A stretch of DNA of 64,000 nucleotides from Archegozetes longisetosus (GCA_018873245.2 JAEMBT020000009.1:16115794-16179793), one strand, 5' to 3'. Positions 35,901 through 46,892 are shown, counted from the stretch's first letter. The notes: generated by a model not told the origin, from the letters alone. Program-made: numbers and translations.

Positions 35901-38900
35901 GTTAATGCTACTGATAATGTATGACTATTAGACATATTATTCCATGAAGTTTACCTAACCTAACCTAAGCTTTACCTAACCTAAGCTACCCTTACCTAAC
36001 CTAAGCTACCCTTACCTAACCTAACCCAACCTAACCTAAATCATAACTCAGTTTTAGTTAACATTCTATTTTGAAATAGCATTCACAAACACCACTCCAT
36101 TTGGCTGCAGAACACGATCATTCAGACGTATTGAAGTTATTTCTTAAGCATAAACCTGAACTTTTATCAGTACCAAATAAAAACGGTTTTACATGTGCTC
36201 ATATCGCAGCTGCTAAAGGAAGCGTTGCTGTTATAAGAGAATTAATGAGACTTAATCAGGATTCTGTTATTAATGCTAGAATTTCGGTAATTTATAGCAT
36301 TAGATCCTCTCTAGTCTTTAGTCATTTGTTCTGATCTCCAAATTCTCCGATCTTAAGAAAACTAAGTCAACTACTTTGCACTTGGCTGCAGAAGGTGGAC
36401 ATGTCGAAGTAGTTCGAGTGTTACTTCAAGCAGGAGCTAAAGCTACTGATGAAAATGCTGAAGGATATACTGCACTTCATTTAGGTCTATAAAACTACTT
36501 TTATTTACATTAAAATGTCTTACTTTCTAAAGATTGTTAATAACTTTCATAACTCTCTTGACGAATACCTTTTCGATTGTGATAAATATCTCAATTTTTT
36601 ACATTATAGCTGCTAAAAATGGTCACGTGAAAGTGTTAGGCGCTCTCAAAGAACAGTCAACAGCGCATTGGAAAGTTTGCAGTAGAAGAGTATGTGTTCA
36701 ATACTATCTAACTCTCACATGCACTAAAGTAGTTTACAAAAACATAGCTTAACTGTTATTGATTTTTAAAATTACTTAACTAAGTGTGAAAGTTAGACAG
36801 ATCTTATTGAATTAGAATTTTGTGCAGTCAATAGACATATAAGTCTTATTTGATATACAGATAGGTTTGACAGCTCTTCACGTGGCGGCTGCCTTTGGTC
36901 AGGCAGACTTTGTTGGTGAAATGCTAACACAAGTTCCGGCTACTATTAAAAGCGAACGACCACTTATTGATCCTAGTGGTGATGTAAGCGTTTTTCGTTA
37001 GCTACAGACCTTCACAATATTGTCCATCTTTTGCTATATTATCTACTTTACTATTCCAATAAATAGCAGCTCTTTATTAATATTTTCTTTCATCTATTCT
37101 TATAGTATGGAATAACTCCTTTGCATTTGGCCTCACAATCGGGTCACGAAAGTGTGGTTCGTTTGTTGCTAAACAGTCAAGGAGTCACTGTCGACGCGCC
37201 GACTGAAGTTGTGGTCAGTTACTAAAACGTTCTCCTAGTCTACTGATTATGTGCAACCATTTTATGATTTTGGTTATTTAGGGTACAATACCAATGCATT
37301 TGGCGGCACAAGGAGGCCATTTGTTGGTGGCAGGACTCCTCATAAGTCGTACAACAGAGCAATTATATAGAGCCGACAAATACGGTCGAACTCCGCTTCA
37401 TCTAGCTGCTTCTTATGGACATAGAGATATGGTTAATCTGCTGCTAGGACAAGGAGCCACTATCAACACTCAGGACAATGTAATTAATTCAAAGATATCC
37501 AAACATTAGAGATCTCTGTTTATCTCAACTTTTCAATGTCCGATCTATCAATAGCGTGGATGGTCTCCATTACATTATGCGGCAAGACATGGCTATTTAG
37601 AGGTTGTTCAGTTGCTGATGGACAGTGGAGCAGATCCGACATTAAGAGCAAAAGATGGTAGAGTTCCACTGTGTTGTGCTGCGGGTGCAGGTCATTTCCA
37701 AGTATTGAGCTATTTATTCAAAAAAGAACACGACGCCTTAAGTCTAATGGAAGATAAATCTGTAATTTAAATCTATTCGTATTATCAAACTCTGAAAAAC
37801 TAATTATATTTGTTGTTTAGTTCCTTCTCGATCTAATGGTCTGTTCGAAACAACACGAAAATAAACCGATTCAGGAGTTTATATTAGTATCTCCGGCACC
37901 AATCGACACAGCGGTCAAATTAGCCAAATGTTACGAAAATTTATCGCAAAAAGAAAAAGATCGAACAAGAGATCTAGAGGTGGCCTGTGAGTACTGTGAC
38001 CAAATCGCCACCGATCTATTATCGATAGCTGCAACCACCAACAACGCGGGAAGACTTCTTCGAGCAGTGGACCACAAGGGAACAGAGTTCTTAGACGTAT
38101 TGATAGAGCTAGAGAGAAAGGAAGTGGTGGCGCAACACGCAGTGCAGCAATACTTGACGAACGTATGGATCGGTAACATGAAATGGGCAGGTTGGAAGTT
38201 CATCGTACTCTTCTTCAGCTTCCTCATATGTCCGGTCATTTGGGTAGTGGTGTCGTGTCCGATCGGGAACAGACTATCAAAGATGCCTATCATTAAATTC
38301 ATGTTGTATTTAGTGTCTCATATATTTTTTATTGTTATCCTCACATTTACTACTGTCAACCCATGGCTTCCTCTATACAAAAATACTGGCGAATGGCCCC
38401 ATTGGCACGAATGGCTTTTAGCCACTTGGGTCATCGGTGTCTTCTTGGCCGAAATCACGAATCCTGCTGATCGAGACGGACTTGGAGGGATCAAAGTGGT
38501 AGTTGTTTTCGTTTGTTTTATTGCAGTTACGGTTCACATAGTAACAATAATTTCGGGTTATTTCGGGCTCTTCGAAGAAGAGACTCGACTTGTTATGCTT
38601 TACTGTCGAAATCAGTTGTTAGCTGTTGCTCTTCTGTTGTCCTTTCTGGAGTTCCTCAACTTTCTAACATTTCACCATCTCTTTGGTCCGTGGGCTGTCA
38701 TCATTAGGGATCTGATCAAAGACTTGCTCAGATTTCTAGCGATTTTAGGCATATTTATGGTCGGGTTTTCACTACATGTCTGCGCTATATATCAACCAGT
38801 ATTCGAACCGCCAGACACTATCAACGGTACACTTCCGAGTGTTGGACAGGAGTTTCAGTCTCCAGTGGACACATTTGAGATGTTATTTTACGCACTATTC

Positions 38901-39506
38901 GGTCTGGTAGAGCCTGACTATATGCCACCCATGCATTTGAGTCCACCCATCGCTAAGATAATCATGAAATTAGTGTTTGGTGTCTATATGATGGTCACTG
39001 TTGTTGTGCTCATCAATCTTCTCATAGCTATGATGTCTAATACTTACCAACGAATTCAGGCACAGTCGGACACCGAATGGAAGTTCGGTCGCGCCAAACT
39101 GATTAGAAACATGAACTTGACTTCACCAACACCTTCGCCTATCAATGTGTTTATTGGTGTCCCATATATGATATACGAGAAGTTCAATCAAATAAGAAAT
39201 GAAAGGAAAGGCCGAATGCAAATGGGAATGCAGGCATTGGCGCACCGGCCAAGTGTTGTGGCCACCAAACAATGGCTTCAAGGACAGAGAAGAGCTTCAA
39301 GAGCTACCAGTCATATGAGTCGAACGCTCGGGCCGTCGCTTACTGAAGAGGGAGAAACCCCCAAACCTATCAATGAAGTCATTAATTGGCCCTCAATTGT
39401 TAAAAAATATCTCGAGTTTATTGGTGCCATAAGAGCTGGTGAAGAAGCTGAGGAAAAGGATGAGACAAATGGAGACGAAGATAATAAGAGTGAAAGCAGT
39501 CCTTAA
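23923..39506 (+). CDS. nompC: TRPN mechanosensitive cation channel NompC with 29 ankyrin repeats
   Basis: Plasma-membrane channel for touch, hearing and proprioception. Exons: 23923-24945, 25041-25355, 26482-26580, 26648-26764, 28237-28440, 29043-29246, 32075-32173, 32594-32692, 32765-32968, 33095-33322, 33608-33736, 33967-34083, 34157-34255, 35102-35302, 35820-35918, 36080-36286, 36358-36484, 36610-36689, 36861-36983, 37106-37213, 37282-37479, 37555-37761, 37821-39506; about 1990 residues. Residues 1-410 are a disordered tail (Asn/Asp/Lys-rich, then Pro-Ser-rich). I count 29 TPLHLA-type motifs (~415-1425), the number known for fly NOMPC. The linker has NKPIQEFILVSPAP. S1-S6 (~1552-1834) include FHHLFGPWAVIIRDLIKDL, pore helix FEMLFYALFG and S6 VVVLINLLIAMMS. 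The TRP helix NTYQRIQAQSDTEWKFG follows. The first intron is inferred to resolve a frame change; its donor could be 24952 instead. Fly proteins are ~1620-1760 residues, so the tail is long. Confidence 0.95.
27398..27700 (-). CDS. Hypothetical small single-pass membrane protein nested antisense in NompC
   Basis: I do not recognise this ORF. It encodes 100 residues from the first ATG, or 94 from a second Met (MSHRRRRNK). The N-terminus is strongly basic (RRRR, then KSKLKLN). One hydrophobic segment follows at about residues 27-46 (FWTLLVIIILILYCYNF). After that comes a mixed-charge tail (STKHEHNEHADISKTELSDK, then IISDPKWTDLVPTKIIKDW). Basic-before-TM is the usual topology signal for a cytosolic N-terminus. 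Unlike the low-complexity chance ORFs elsewhere in this window, its composition is balanced and codon-like. Against it: no family match that I know, no obvious promoter or poly(A) signal, and position wholly inside an intron of a gene on the other strand. Confidence 0.3.
   Translation of the reverse strand: MVFIENMSHRRRRNKSKLKLNSISIDYFWTLLVIIILILYCYNFMLSTKHEHNEHADISKTELSDKILKIAKIISDPKWTDLVPTKIIKDWTNKKYMYFV
28007..28219. repeat. 69-bp tandem repeat, three near-perfect copies
   Basis: Copies begin at 28021, 28090 and 28159 with the same sequence (taacctaaaaacccatac...); a partial unit precedes them. Near identity implies a recent duplication. Confidence 0.95.
28513..28706. mobile_element. Possible degraded non-autonomous DNA transposon
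   Basis: The left end cagtgtcgtagtcaag and a GC-rich right end (gctacggcccccgctggctacgg) form imperfect inverted termini sharing CGTAG(T/C)CA. This resembles the CAGTGGCGTAGCCAGG-type ends common in animal DNA transposons. No transposase and no clear target-site duplication were seen. Confidence 0.35.
29247..32074. other. Largest NompC intron, with a fold-back element and a GC-rich patch
   Basis: 2.8 kb without coding exons. It includes a locally GC-rich patch near 29765-29870, a degenerate aaattcgatcaaacg repeat at 30285-30350, a CCTAA tract at 31090-31131 and a 45-bp-arm inverted repeat at 31613-31743. Confidence 0.7.
31613..31743. mobile_element. Fold-back (MITE-like) inverted repeat, two arms of about 45 bp
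   Basis: The left arm 31613-31657 (starting tatgaagagcttattt) is the near-perfect reverse complement of the right arm 31699-31743 (ending aaataagctcttcata). About 41 bp of more GC-rich loop separates them. It is non-coding and could be a miniature transposon or a structured RNA element. Confidence 0.7.
33000..33054. repeat. CCTAA telomere-type tract in a NompC intron
   Basis: ctaacctaacctaat pentamers and hexamers in C-rich orientation fill almost half of a 126-bp intron. Confidence 0.8.
33785..33897. repeat. 37-bp repeat carrying a perfect 14-bp palindrome
   Basis: Three copies of a unit beginning attttatgcctttttatgc. The first contains the palindrome AGCATAATTATGCT at 33814-33827; the second and third are diverged in it. 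Confidence 0.8.
35368..35590. repeat. About 26-bp minisatellite in a NompC intron
   Basis: Seven or eight imperfect copies of aactcagccagattcactg plus tatctg between the exons ending 35302 and starting 35820. Confidence 0.8.
35952..36040. repeat. CCTAA telomere-type tract with a ttacctaacctaagctaccc higher-order unit
   Basis: C-rich-strand pentamers are mixed with taagctaccct, filling most of a 161-bp intron of NompC. Confidence 0.8.
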
Positions 39507-42500
39507 TGTAGTTTTGATCTTATATTACTTGCTTTGGAACCAATAGATACAAAGCAAGCTTTCTATGATTGGACAAATAGTTTTTGAAAGTTTTTGAAAA
39601 GTTTTAGGAAGTTTCTAAAGAGAAGCGTTTGGGGTATGAGAGGGAATGGGAGAGAATAAGAGGGAGAATGAGAGGGAGAATGCAAGAGAGTATGAGGGAA
39701 TGAGAGTACCACAAAAGTACAGTTGGGGTTCGGACTTGAATCCCTTCTATGGTTTACAGTTTTGAAGTCGGCTTAAAATGATTTTGATTCGTACTTTTCA
39801 AACTTGATGCCTTTATATAAACCCAACTATTTGTCCGTTTCTATGAGTTAGTGGCAAAATTTGAACACCCATTTGTCCCAAACTCCCTATTTGTCCGTTT
39901 CCATTCCATACTGATTTGATTAACAGAATCTGTTACCAAACTAATACGAAATAATTATTAGCTCTGAATTTAGAGATTAAAGTGCCAAAGCGTTTATTAG
40001 AGTGTAATAAAGCAATGATAATGCAATTATGTTTGTATATATACTGTATATAGATATATATAAATACATATAAATAGATAGTATACTCCAATAGTATTAC
40101 TCTAAACTTTGTTATATTGTTTATAGTGATAATGAAGACATTTATTAGAAATAATTTACCAAATAGATTGTCTACATTATACTGTATCTAATATATAATC
40201 AACTATGCTTCTCTCATCATTGTATTTCTAGTTATTATTTATTATTATTAATAAATTATTACTTTTTTGCTTAACTTCTATTTAACTTTTTATAAGTTAT
40301 ATTAGTTATTGAAATTTGTATTAGCTACTAAAATGTATTTCAGTTATAAAAACTACAACCAACACATTGCTAAACAAATGTTTATCAGAAAATAACATAA
40401 GACAAAACCTACTTATCAGTTAATGAACATAACTAAATATCACTTAATATTACTGATATTGACGAGTAATGGCAAATATAATGCGCGCCAACCACATCAA
40501 CGCTACTAACACTTCAATAGCATTCATACGATTAGTGCACTAACATTACAAATACCGCTTTAACAGTCATATACTGTCTAATACCGTCTTATTTATGAAT
40601 TTCGCGCCTCTTTTGCTAATGACTGACAATTCAGTATCTCTTTCCCCAATAAGTTACAGATAGTTCAGAAATGATAATAATATATAAGGAGTTATAGGCA
40701 TTCAGTTCAGACTTAGTCACTGTAGAGAAACAACTCTTAATCTAATAGGGCTCGAGTAAGGGTCTCCAACTGAAGTTTGCGCAGATGTTCTTTATGGATA
40801 GCAGCTTAGGGCGTATGTCTATTACTATTGGTTTGAATTGCCGGTCAAGTCAAACGAACCAATGACTGAATTCCTATTGGATTTGTAGTCTCTATGCATA
40901 GCGTATAGCAATGTATAGCCTCTATGCGAGTCCCATAGAAATACGTTATAACTGGTATTAGTATTGGTTTTGCTCTAACATAGCCTCCCATTGAAATTGT
41001 ATTGTGAGAGTCAGCCTTTGGTTAGCATTCAATAGTAATAGTGAAGCATTTGCTACGTTAACACTAGACTTGATATAACTTTTGAAATAATTGTTTTCTC
41101 AATAAATCCAATTCGTATTAATGTAAGTATGATTTAATTATCAATTTATTATTCATTTCAAGTTTTCTATATTTTCAATTTGATAGTAATTTAGTTTTTA
41201 TCTAATTTCAAGCCATTTGTTTAGTATAAACTCATAGTAATAGTAGGATAGCATTAGTGCTATAGCGTTAGTGCCATAGCGTTAGTACTACAGCTTTAAT
41301 GCCATAGCCATAGCTATAGCTATAGCCATACTCATAGCCCTACTCATAGCCATAGCCTTAGTGCCTGATAGAGTGCTTTATATTGGATTCCGCTTAAAAC
41401 TGGTATAGAGAGACAGACTTGTATTAGCACAAAAGGCAATGGAGAACTCCATATAATATTACGCATACATTTCTCTTCAATACTACTTTATTGAATTTGA
41501 TTAAACTTTGTTTCTATTATTTGTTTCTTTTGGTTGACTCTAGTATGGCTTAGACTCATATCTTAGCTGTTAGTTAGTCATAAATCCGCATTGATTTGAT
41601 TCGTATTTTTTGTTTAAATTGATTTTGTAAATTATGTTGTTTTTTGTTGAGTGCGCGCTTTGTGTGCTATGCAGTTATATCAGCATTACTTATATGTATA
41701 TCTATTCAGATAACAACGCTATAACTATACCTTATACTAATACTTAGTTAAGCTCTTTTACTTCTCTAGTCTATAGTCTATACTTACGTATATATAGAGA
41801 TATATATAGTTAGATACCATTCTATACCATTGCCTCTCTATCGTAGAGGAGAGTCGTTATAATGTATGTAATGCTGTTTTCTAGCTTATGACTCCAATAC
41901 TACCACTGCATAGCAGCCATAGAAGGCCTTTGTATTTTCATTCTCTACCAGTCGTTAGTTGTATAGCATAGGCATAGCGTTGTGTACTTTCAGTGCGTTT
42001 TCCAATAGATATTGTATATTGAGGTAAATGCGATGTTTGGTTTGCTCGGACATATAGTTATATATATATATATATAACTTATATTCATATATGGCATATA
42101 TGACTATTACTATTCACTATTACTAATACGTTCACTATTACTAATACTAAAGTTTATTACTGTTTAGCTTAAATCTAGTTTTCATTTCTTTGTCTCTGCA
42201 AATATGTCGACGTGTTGGCAAAGGATAGCTTGAGTTCAAGGACATGATTGGCGTTAGATATCTCTTTAAGACTTGTATTTTCTTTTATTAAACTGATTTT
42301 AGTTTACAAAATGCCGGATTGGCGCGCGTTTTCACTCTTCATTTCAGCCCATTTTAGCTCATTTCTCGTCTAAAAAGTTGTCATTATCTCATTTATTTAC
42401 ACTAAATTCTCCCCATTTATCTATTTCATACTTATTTCTTATTAAACTCAACACTTAACTCACTTTTCGTTAGTTATTTCATCAGAAATGGCAGTCATTG

Positions 42501-42704
42501 TAGAGTTACTCATATTTCATATGTACTTAATTACTATCAGTTTTGTTATTATCAACTCGGGAAGTGGTCGTTCATCTCTAGCTAGTTGGTTATCATAGAA
42601 ATGAATGTTATATACAGTCTAACAGTGTTTTATATACAGTCTAACACCACTTTTATATACAATCTAACACTACTTTTATACACAGTCTACCACTTGATTC
42701 AAAT
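39507..42704. other. Intergenic region between NompC and the HMGB gene
   Basis: No gene seen in these 3.2 kb. It starts with the NompC 3' UTR (gagagggagaatgag repeats at 39640-39710). Mid-region are tagcgttagtgccatagc repeats (41245-41360). Several CGCGC-containing motifs stand out from the AT-rich background, and CCAAT-like boxes cluster near 40830-40970. It probably contains the HMGB promoter. Confidence 0.6.
40006..40011 (+). terminator. Candidate polyadenylation signal for NompC
   Basis: AATAAA about 500 bp after the stop codon, within gtgtaataaagc. It is the most plausible canonical hexamer in the first 600 bp. Confidence 0.4.
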
Positions 42705-43589
42705 ATGGGAAAAGACGGTAAGCCTCGTGGTCGTATGTCTGCTTATGCATACTTTGTTCAAACTTGTCGTGAGGAACACAAGAAGAAACACCCCAACGAA
42801 AACGTGGTGTTCGCAGAGTTCTCGAAGAAGTGCGCAGAGCGCTGGAAGGTATGGTTCAGGTAGCAATGAGTTAGGTATTGATCTAATGAACTGGTTGTTG
42901 ATTTAGACGATGAACGATAAAGAGAAGGGACGATTCCATCAGTTGGCAGAGAAGGATAAGAAGAGATATGATGGAGAAATGGCTAACTATAAGCCACCGA
43001 AGGGCGAGAAGGGAGGAAAGAAGAGAAAGCGCACTAAGGACCCCAATGCCCCCAAACGTGCTCTCTCCGCTTTCTTCTGGTTCTGTAATGATGAACGTCC
43101 CCGTGTTAAGGAAGGCATGGCTGATGCCACTGTTGGTGAGGTCGCTAAAGAGTTGGGGCGTCGGTGGAATGAGTGCACTGAAGATCAAAAGAGCAAATAT
43201 GAGGCTCTAGCGGCTAAAGACAAAGCTAGATATGAAAAGGTTTGTGGCTGTTTGGGTAGTGAGTTGTCCGCTCGGATAGTCGATAGTTTGTTCGGGTAGT
43301 CAATAGTCTGCTCAGATACTCAATAGTTTGTTCGGGTAGTCAATAGTCCGCTCGGATAGTCAATAGTCTGTTCGGGTAGTCAATTATCTGTTCGGGTACT
43401 CAATTGGACAGTGAATTATGTGCTAATCTATTATCTACTTTTAATAAACAGGAGGTGAAGGCATATAAGGCAAAGAAGGGAAAGCCGACCCCATCAAAAT
43501 CAGCACCAAAGAAAGAAGAATCAGAAGATGAAGACGAAGATGACGCAGATGAAGACGAAGAGGATGATGATGACGACGACGACGATTGA
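42705..43589 (+). CDS. Dsp1: High mobility group B protein (HMGB1/Dsp1 type)
   Basis: Abundant non-sequence-specific DNA-bending chromatin protein that aids transcription and nucleosome remodelling; fly Dsp1 also works as a co-repressor. Exons 42705-42848, 42907-43239 and 43452-43589, all phase 0, give 204 residues, typical for HMGB. HMG box A (~residues 6-80) has [26 protein letters not shown] and [12 protein letters not shown] basic linker follows ([17 protein letters not shown]). Box B (~95-160) has [24 protein letters not shown] and [14 protein letters not shown] Lys/Pro/Ser linker leads to a roughly 24-residue all-acidic tail. The start was chosen at [12 protein letters not shown], the conserved N-terminus, not at upstream ATGs in the AT-rich leader. 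The gene symbol is by family resemblance; a lineage-specific HMGB name may apply. Confidence 0.95.
43265..43405. repeat. 20-bp minisatellite in HMGB intron 2
   Basis: About six copies of gtcaatagtctgttcgggta with point changes fill most of the 212-bp intron between box B and the acidic-tail exon. Confidence 0.9.
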
Positions 43590-45050
43590 AGTACTGGTTG
43601 ATGTGGAGATTCACATTGAATTTGTTCATACTATACTCTTCGCTACTTTTTATTCATTTAATTATAAACACAAATATTAATCCATTAAAATCTGTTTCAC
43701 TTATAATCACATAATTCATAAACAACTTAAACGTTTTTATTTCATTGATTTTCAGTACCACTGACTTGAGTACGATTTAAGTCTATTTATGGGCAGAGGT
43801 TTTAATTTAGATATTTTGTGAGACATCCAATTATTACATTTATAACTAAACTGTATTATCATTAATAAGAATTGTTTGTGTGTACTTAATGTTTAATTAA
43901 GTCTTTATGTCTTAAGCCGTTATCACTTTTCATACTATTCAATGTATTGTATAGACTCGCCAATTATTACCACAACTATAATTGGAGATATGTTCACCAT
44001 CTATGTATTTGGAGATTATGTTCACTATCTTATTGCAATTCTTCACTACTATATTATTGTTCAGTTTTCATGATTTGGTCTTTAGATTTGATGACAATGA
44101 TTCGTATTTAAGGTTGATTGGTGTCTAGCATTGGGTATCTAAGACCGACTCATGTATAACACTGGTATCTAAGACCAACTTATCTCTAACATTGGAGTCT
44201 AAGATTGACTGATGTGAAAGATCGATCCAAGTCAAAGTTAGATTGTATTGACTGAGAGCTTCCTTTATACAAATGAAGTTGAAAGAGATGTAATCGCAAC
44301 TAAGATAATCATAATTATACTCATCATTATCATCCTTAATAAATTACTAAATTGTCTTTGAATTGCTTTTCTATTTCTACCTCTGATATTGCCTCTCATT
44401 TTTGTCAGTAATAAAGTTCTGCCATTATTGATATTCTCTAATTTTGTTTAACATGTCTTATCGTTAATGCCATTGATGTATCATTTAATGGCAACTAATT
44501 GATTGTATTAGCGAAAGCTTAAAGTGATTTATGATAATAGATGGAGGGGGTAGTGGAGTACGGAATTGGGAGAGTTTAGATGAAAGTTACAAACTTTTAT
44601 AGACTACTAAAAGGTTTAATCGATTTGATGGGATTCGATGAAGCTAAAGATTAGTTTTCAGGTGATATTAAATATTTTTGAGGCAAAGAACCTGTTGTAA
44701 GATAGCTTAATTTGTAATAAGTGGTTAAACTAACATTGTTATAAGTGTGATTTGGATACTTGATTATTTCTAAAAATTTGCTATGAGATACATTTGTCAT
44801 CATATTATGGGATGGGATGGAATGGCACGGAAGTGGAAGTGGACTCTAAGTTACGAAGTGGAAGATATAACAAAAATTAAAACTATTATAACGATTAAAC
44901 GCTTTAAAACGCTTTAAAACGCTTTAATACGAGTGCAAAAACACGAGATGTCACTACATATGCACACTATAGTAATGGTGATATATCTACAAAAGTGTGT
45001 TAACAAATAAATACAAATAAACAAATACAAACTAAGTACAAGTAGAAGTC
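43590..45050. other. Intergenic region between HMGB and NDUFC2
   Basis: No gene seen. It is AT-rich, with a taagac-containing short repeat near 44130-44220 and candidate AATAAA hexamers at 44338-44343 and 44410-44415. The last 100 bp before the next ATG are A-rich (cgctttaaaa repeats, then aacaaataaatac), resembling a short 5' UTR. Confidence 0.55.
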
Positions 45051-45664
45051 ATGACCGACCCATCACCAGAAAGAACACGACCATTCTACCCAGGAGACAA
45101 CACTAAATTCCTATCAGATGTCGACTGGAAATCAAGATACCAACAATTAGCCACTACTAAAGACTGGGATCCAGTGAAAGACTTCGTCGGGATAAAGAGA
45201 TTGGGCAAAAGCTATTCCCTGTGGAACCATTCTTCAAGTTTGAAGGTGTAGCGGAAGAGAATAAGATGTTAGACAAGCTCTGGTATCCCTTCTATTCGTT
45301 TTGTGCCTTCACCGGCACTTATATTACTTACAGATATTGGAACCGAAGACCCTTCTTCTCTGGTATAGTTCCTGCACTTCTTTCTGGATGTGTTGGTATT
45401 GTCTTTGGACATCTTGCTTATAAAAATCAACAGTGGAGAGCTACAGATAGAGATGCTGTTATGATCCATTATTTGATTCTTCATGAACATGACTTTCCTA
45501 GAATTGGTACCTCTTTTCCTCCTTTTTATCTTCTTTTAATCTTCTTTTTCATTCCTTTTTTTCTCTTCTTAGAGAGGAAGACCTTTGGAGAAACTCTTAG
45601 ACCATGGGTACCCTTCAGAGCAGCGGACTATCCGTTAGGAGAATCGGTTCTCTCAAAGGAATAG
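45051..45664 (+). CDS. NDUFC2: NADH dehydrogenase (complex I) subunit C2 / B14.5b
   Basis: Small accessory subunit in the membrane arm of mitochondrial complex I. The C-terminal half is diagnostic in pattern: RDAVMIHYLILHEHDFPR joined across a 66-bp intron (45507-45572) to ERKTFGETLRPWVPFR, matching the family's RD...Y..LH..DFP..+K.+GE....P.R. Two hydrophobic segments precede it (YPFYSFCAFTGTYITY; FFSGIVPALLSGCVGIVFG), as expected. The first part, from ATG 45051, is in another frame and needs a short intron of length 2 mod 3. The best candidate is 45186-45238 (53 bp, acceptor cattcttcaag), giving 164 residues. Introns 45120-45199 or 45174-45238 also work. The family is usually about 115-135 residues, so the N-terminus is extended or the start is wrong. 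The C-terminal exons are secure. Confidence 0.8.
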
Positions 45665-45834
45665 CTCAATTTAGTTCTGTTTGACTTCTCTATCAGACAT
45701 TGTTTTCTAGATTATAGATAGTATGAAGTAATTTGATTGGATTTGTTCCGATTTGGTTCGATTTGATCCGATTTGTTTGCAATTATCGATTAATATTTTA
45801 GTCTATTATGTAAATACAGTTAATCAATTAACTT

Positions 45835-45840
45835 AATAAA
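45835..45840 (+). terminator. Candidate polyadenylation signal for NDUFC2
   Basis: AATAAA 171 bp after the NDUFC2 stop codon, in the 623-bp gap shared with the convergent POMP gene. Confidence 0.5.
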
Positions 45841-46287
45841 GTTAATACTTTCTGGTCTATTTGTATATCTATATATTTTGTATATCGGTCCATAGTTTTA
45901 TGGATTTAGATCAGTTTGAGTCACATTTCTTCATGCAAGTAACAGTCTTTGAATTTATTTTTGATTATTTTAATTACAAATTTTAGTAATCATCAGTAAA
46001 ATTGAAGGTCCATTGTCTCATTGTGGCATTCAATTTGCTATATTGAGCAGAATATCGATCGATATTTACTTAAATACTATTGTTTTAGTATAGGTATTGA
46101 AGTGTTTCTCTTTTTAATAGTTTTAAGTCTTCTATTTTAATAAATGAAATGAATACAACAATTTTTCAATCAAAATTAAGATAGTTTTAATAGCCTTTAA
46201 GACGTCTGAAATCAGTAATTACTTGAAACAAAGTTTTAGTATTAATTAAAAATACAAAATTCCCTTTTTTACATTAAATTATCAAAT

Positions 46288-46892
46288 TCAAAGTATTCCC
46301 AACTGTTTCTCGACCAACATATGCGGCGGTGCCATCACTTCGGGTTGAGTTGGATCTAAACAATCAGAAGACAATCATAAGATGAACAAAAATAGTAAAC
46401 AAAACAAAAATTATAAATAAGACATAAAAATAGTAAACAATGAAAAAGTTAGGAAACCATTGAGAAAATCTTCAACATCAATGGTCTCATCTCTACCATC
46501 AAGAACATGAAGCATAAGATTAGAGCTAGGAAGAAAAGGAAGTCTTCCGACTTGATTAGCAGCTCTTCTTTCAGTAATAAGTCTTAGAGGCGCGTGAATG
46601 CCTTGCATCGATCTCAATAACGAATAACTTCTATTATCCATTCTTTCTAAATGAGTTCTTTCCAACGCTTCCAACGGGTGTTTGCCAACAATCGTCTGTT
46701 TAATCGATGAGAATCTATGGATGGGATAAGAGTTGAATTAATGTTTGAGTAATTCATTTGATGGTTAAGTTGTTACCCATTGATCATAAGCGGGTTTTCG
46801 GGATCTAATCGATTGCTGCCATTGTTGGCCTGACTGCTGTCGCCAACTATTGATTCGCTGATAATTCGTTGAGATTTTGTCGGGAGAGACAT
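46288..46892 (-). CDS. POMP: Proteasome maturation protein (POMP/UMP1)
   Basis: Chaperone that assists 20S proteasome half-mer assembly and is degraded as the first substrate of the new proteasome. Minus-strand exons in transcript order: 46892-46777, 46714-46458, 46355-46288; phases join to 146 residues, against about 141 in human. Exon 1 (MSLPTKSQRIISESIVGD) is the variable N-terminus. Exon 2 begins GFSSIKQTIVGKHPLE, matching the conserved GFS...HPLE, and continues with LLRSMQGIHAPLRL, QVGRLPFLPSSNL, LDGRDETIDVEDFLN. Exon 3 is DPTQPEVMAPPHMLVEKQL then GIL, the conserved C-terminus. Introns are 62 and 102 bp. It is the only minus-strand gene with a clear family match here and converges on NDUFC2. 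Confidence 0.95.

Noticed and set aside
42883..43210. Alternative-frame and antisense ORFs across the HMGB boxes
   Set aside because: Shadows of the strongly coding HMGB exon; the HMG box residues are unambiguous in the chosen frame.
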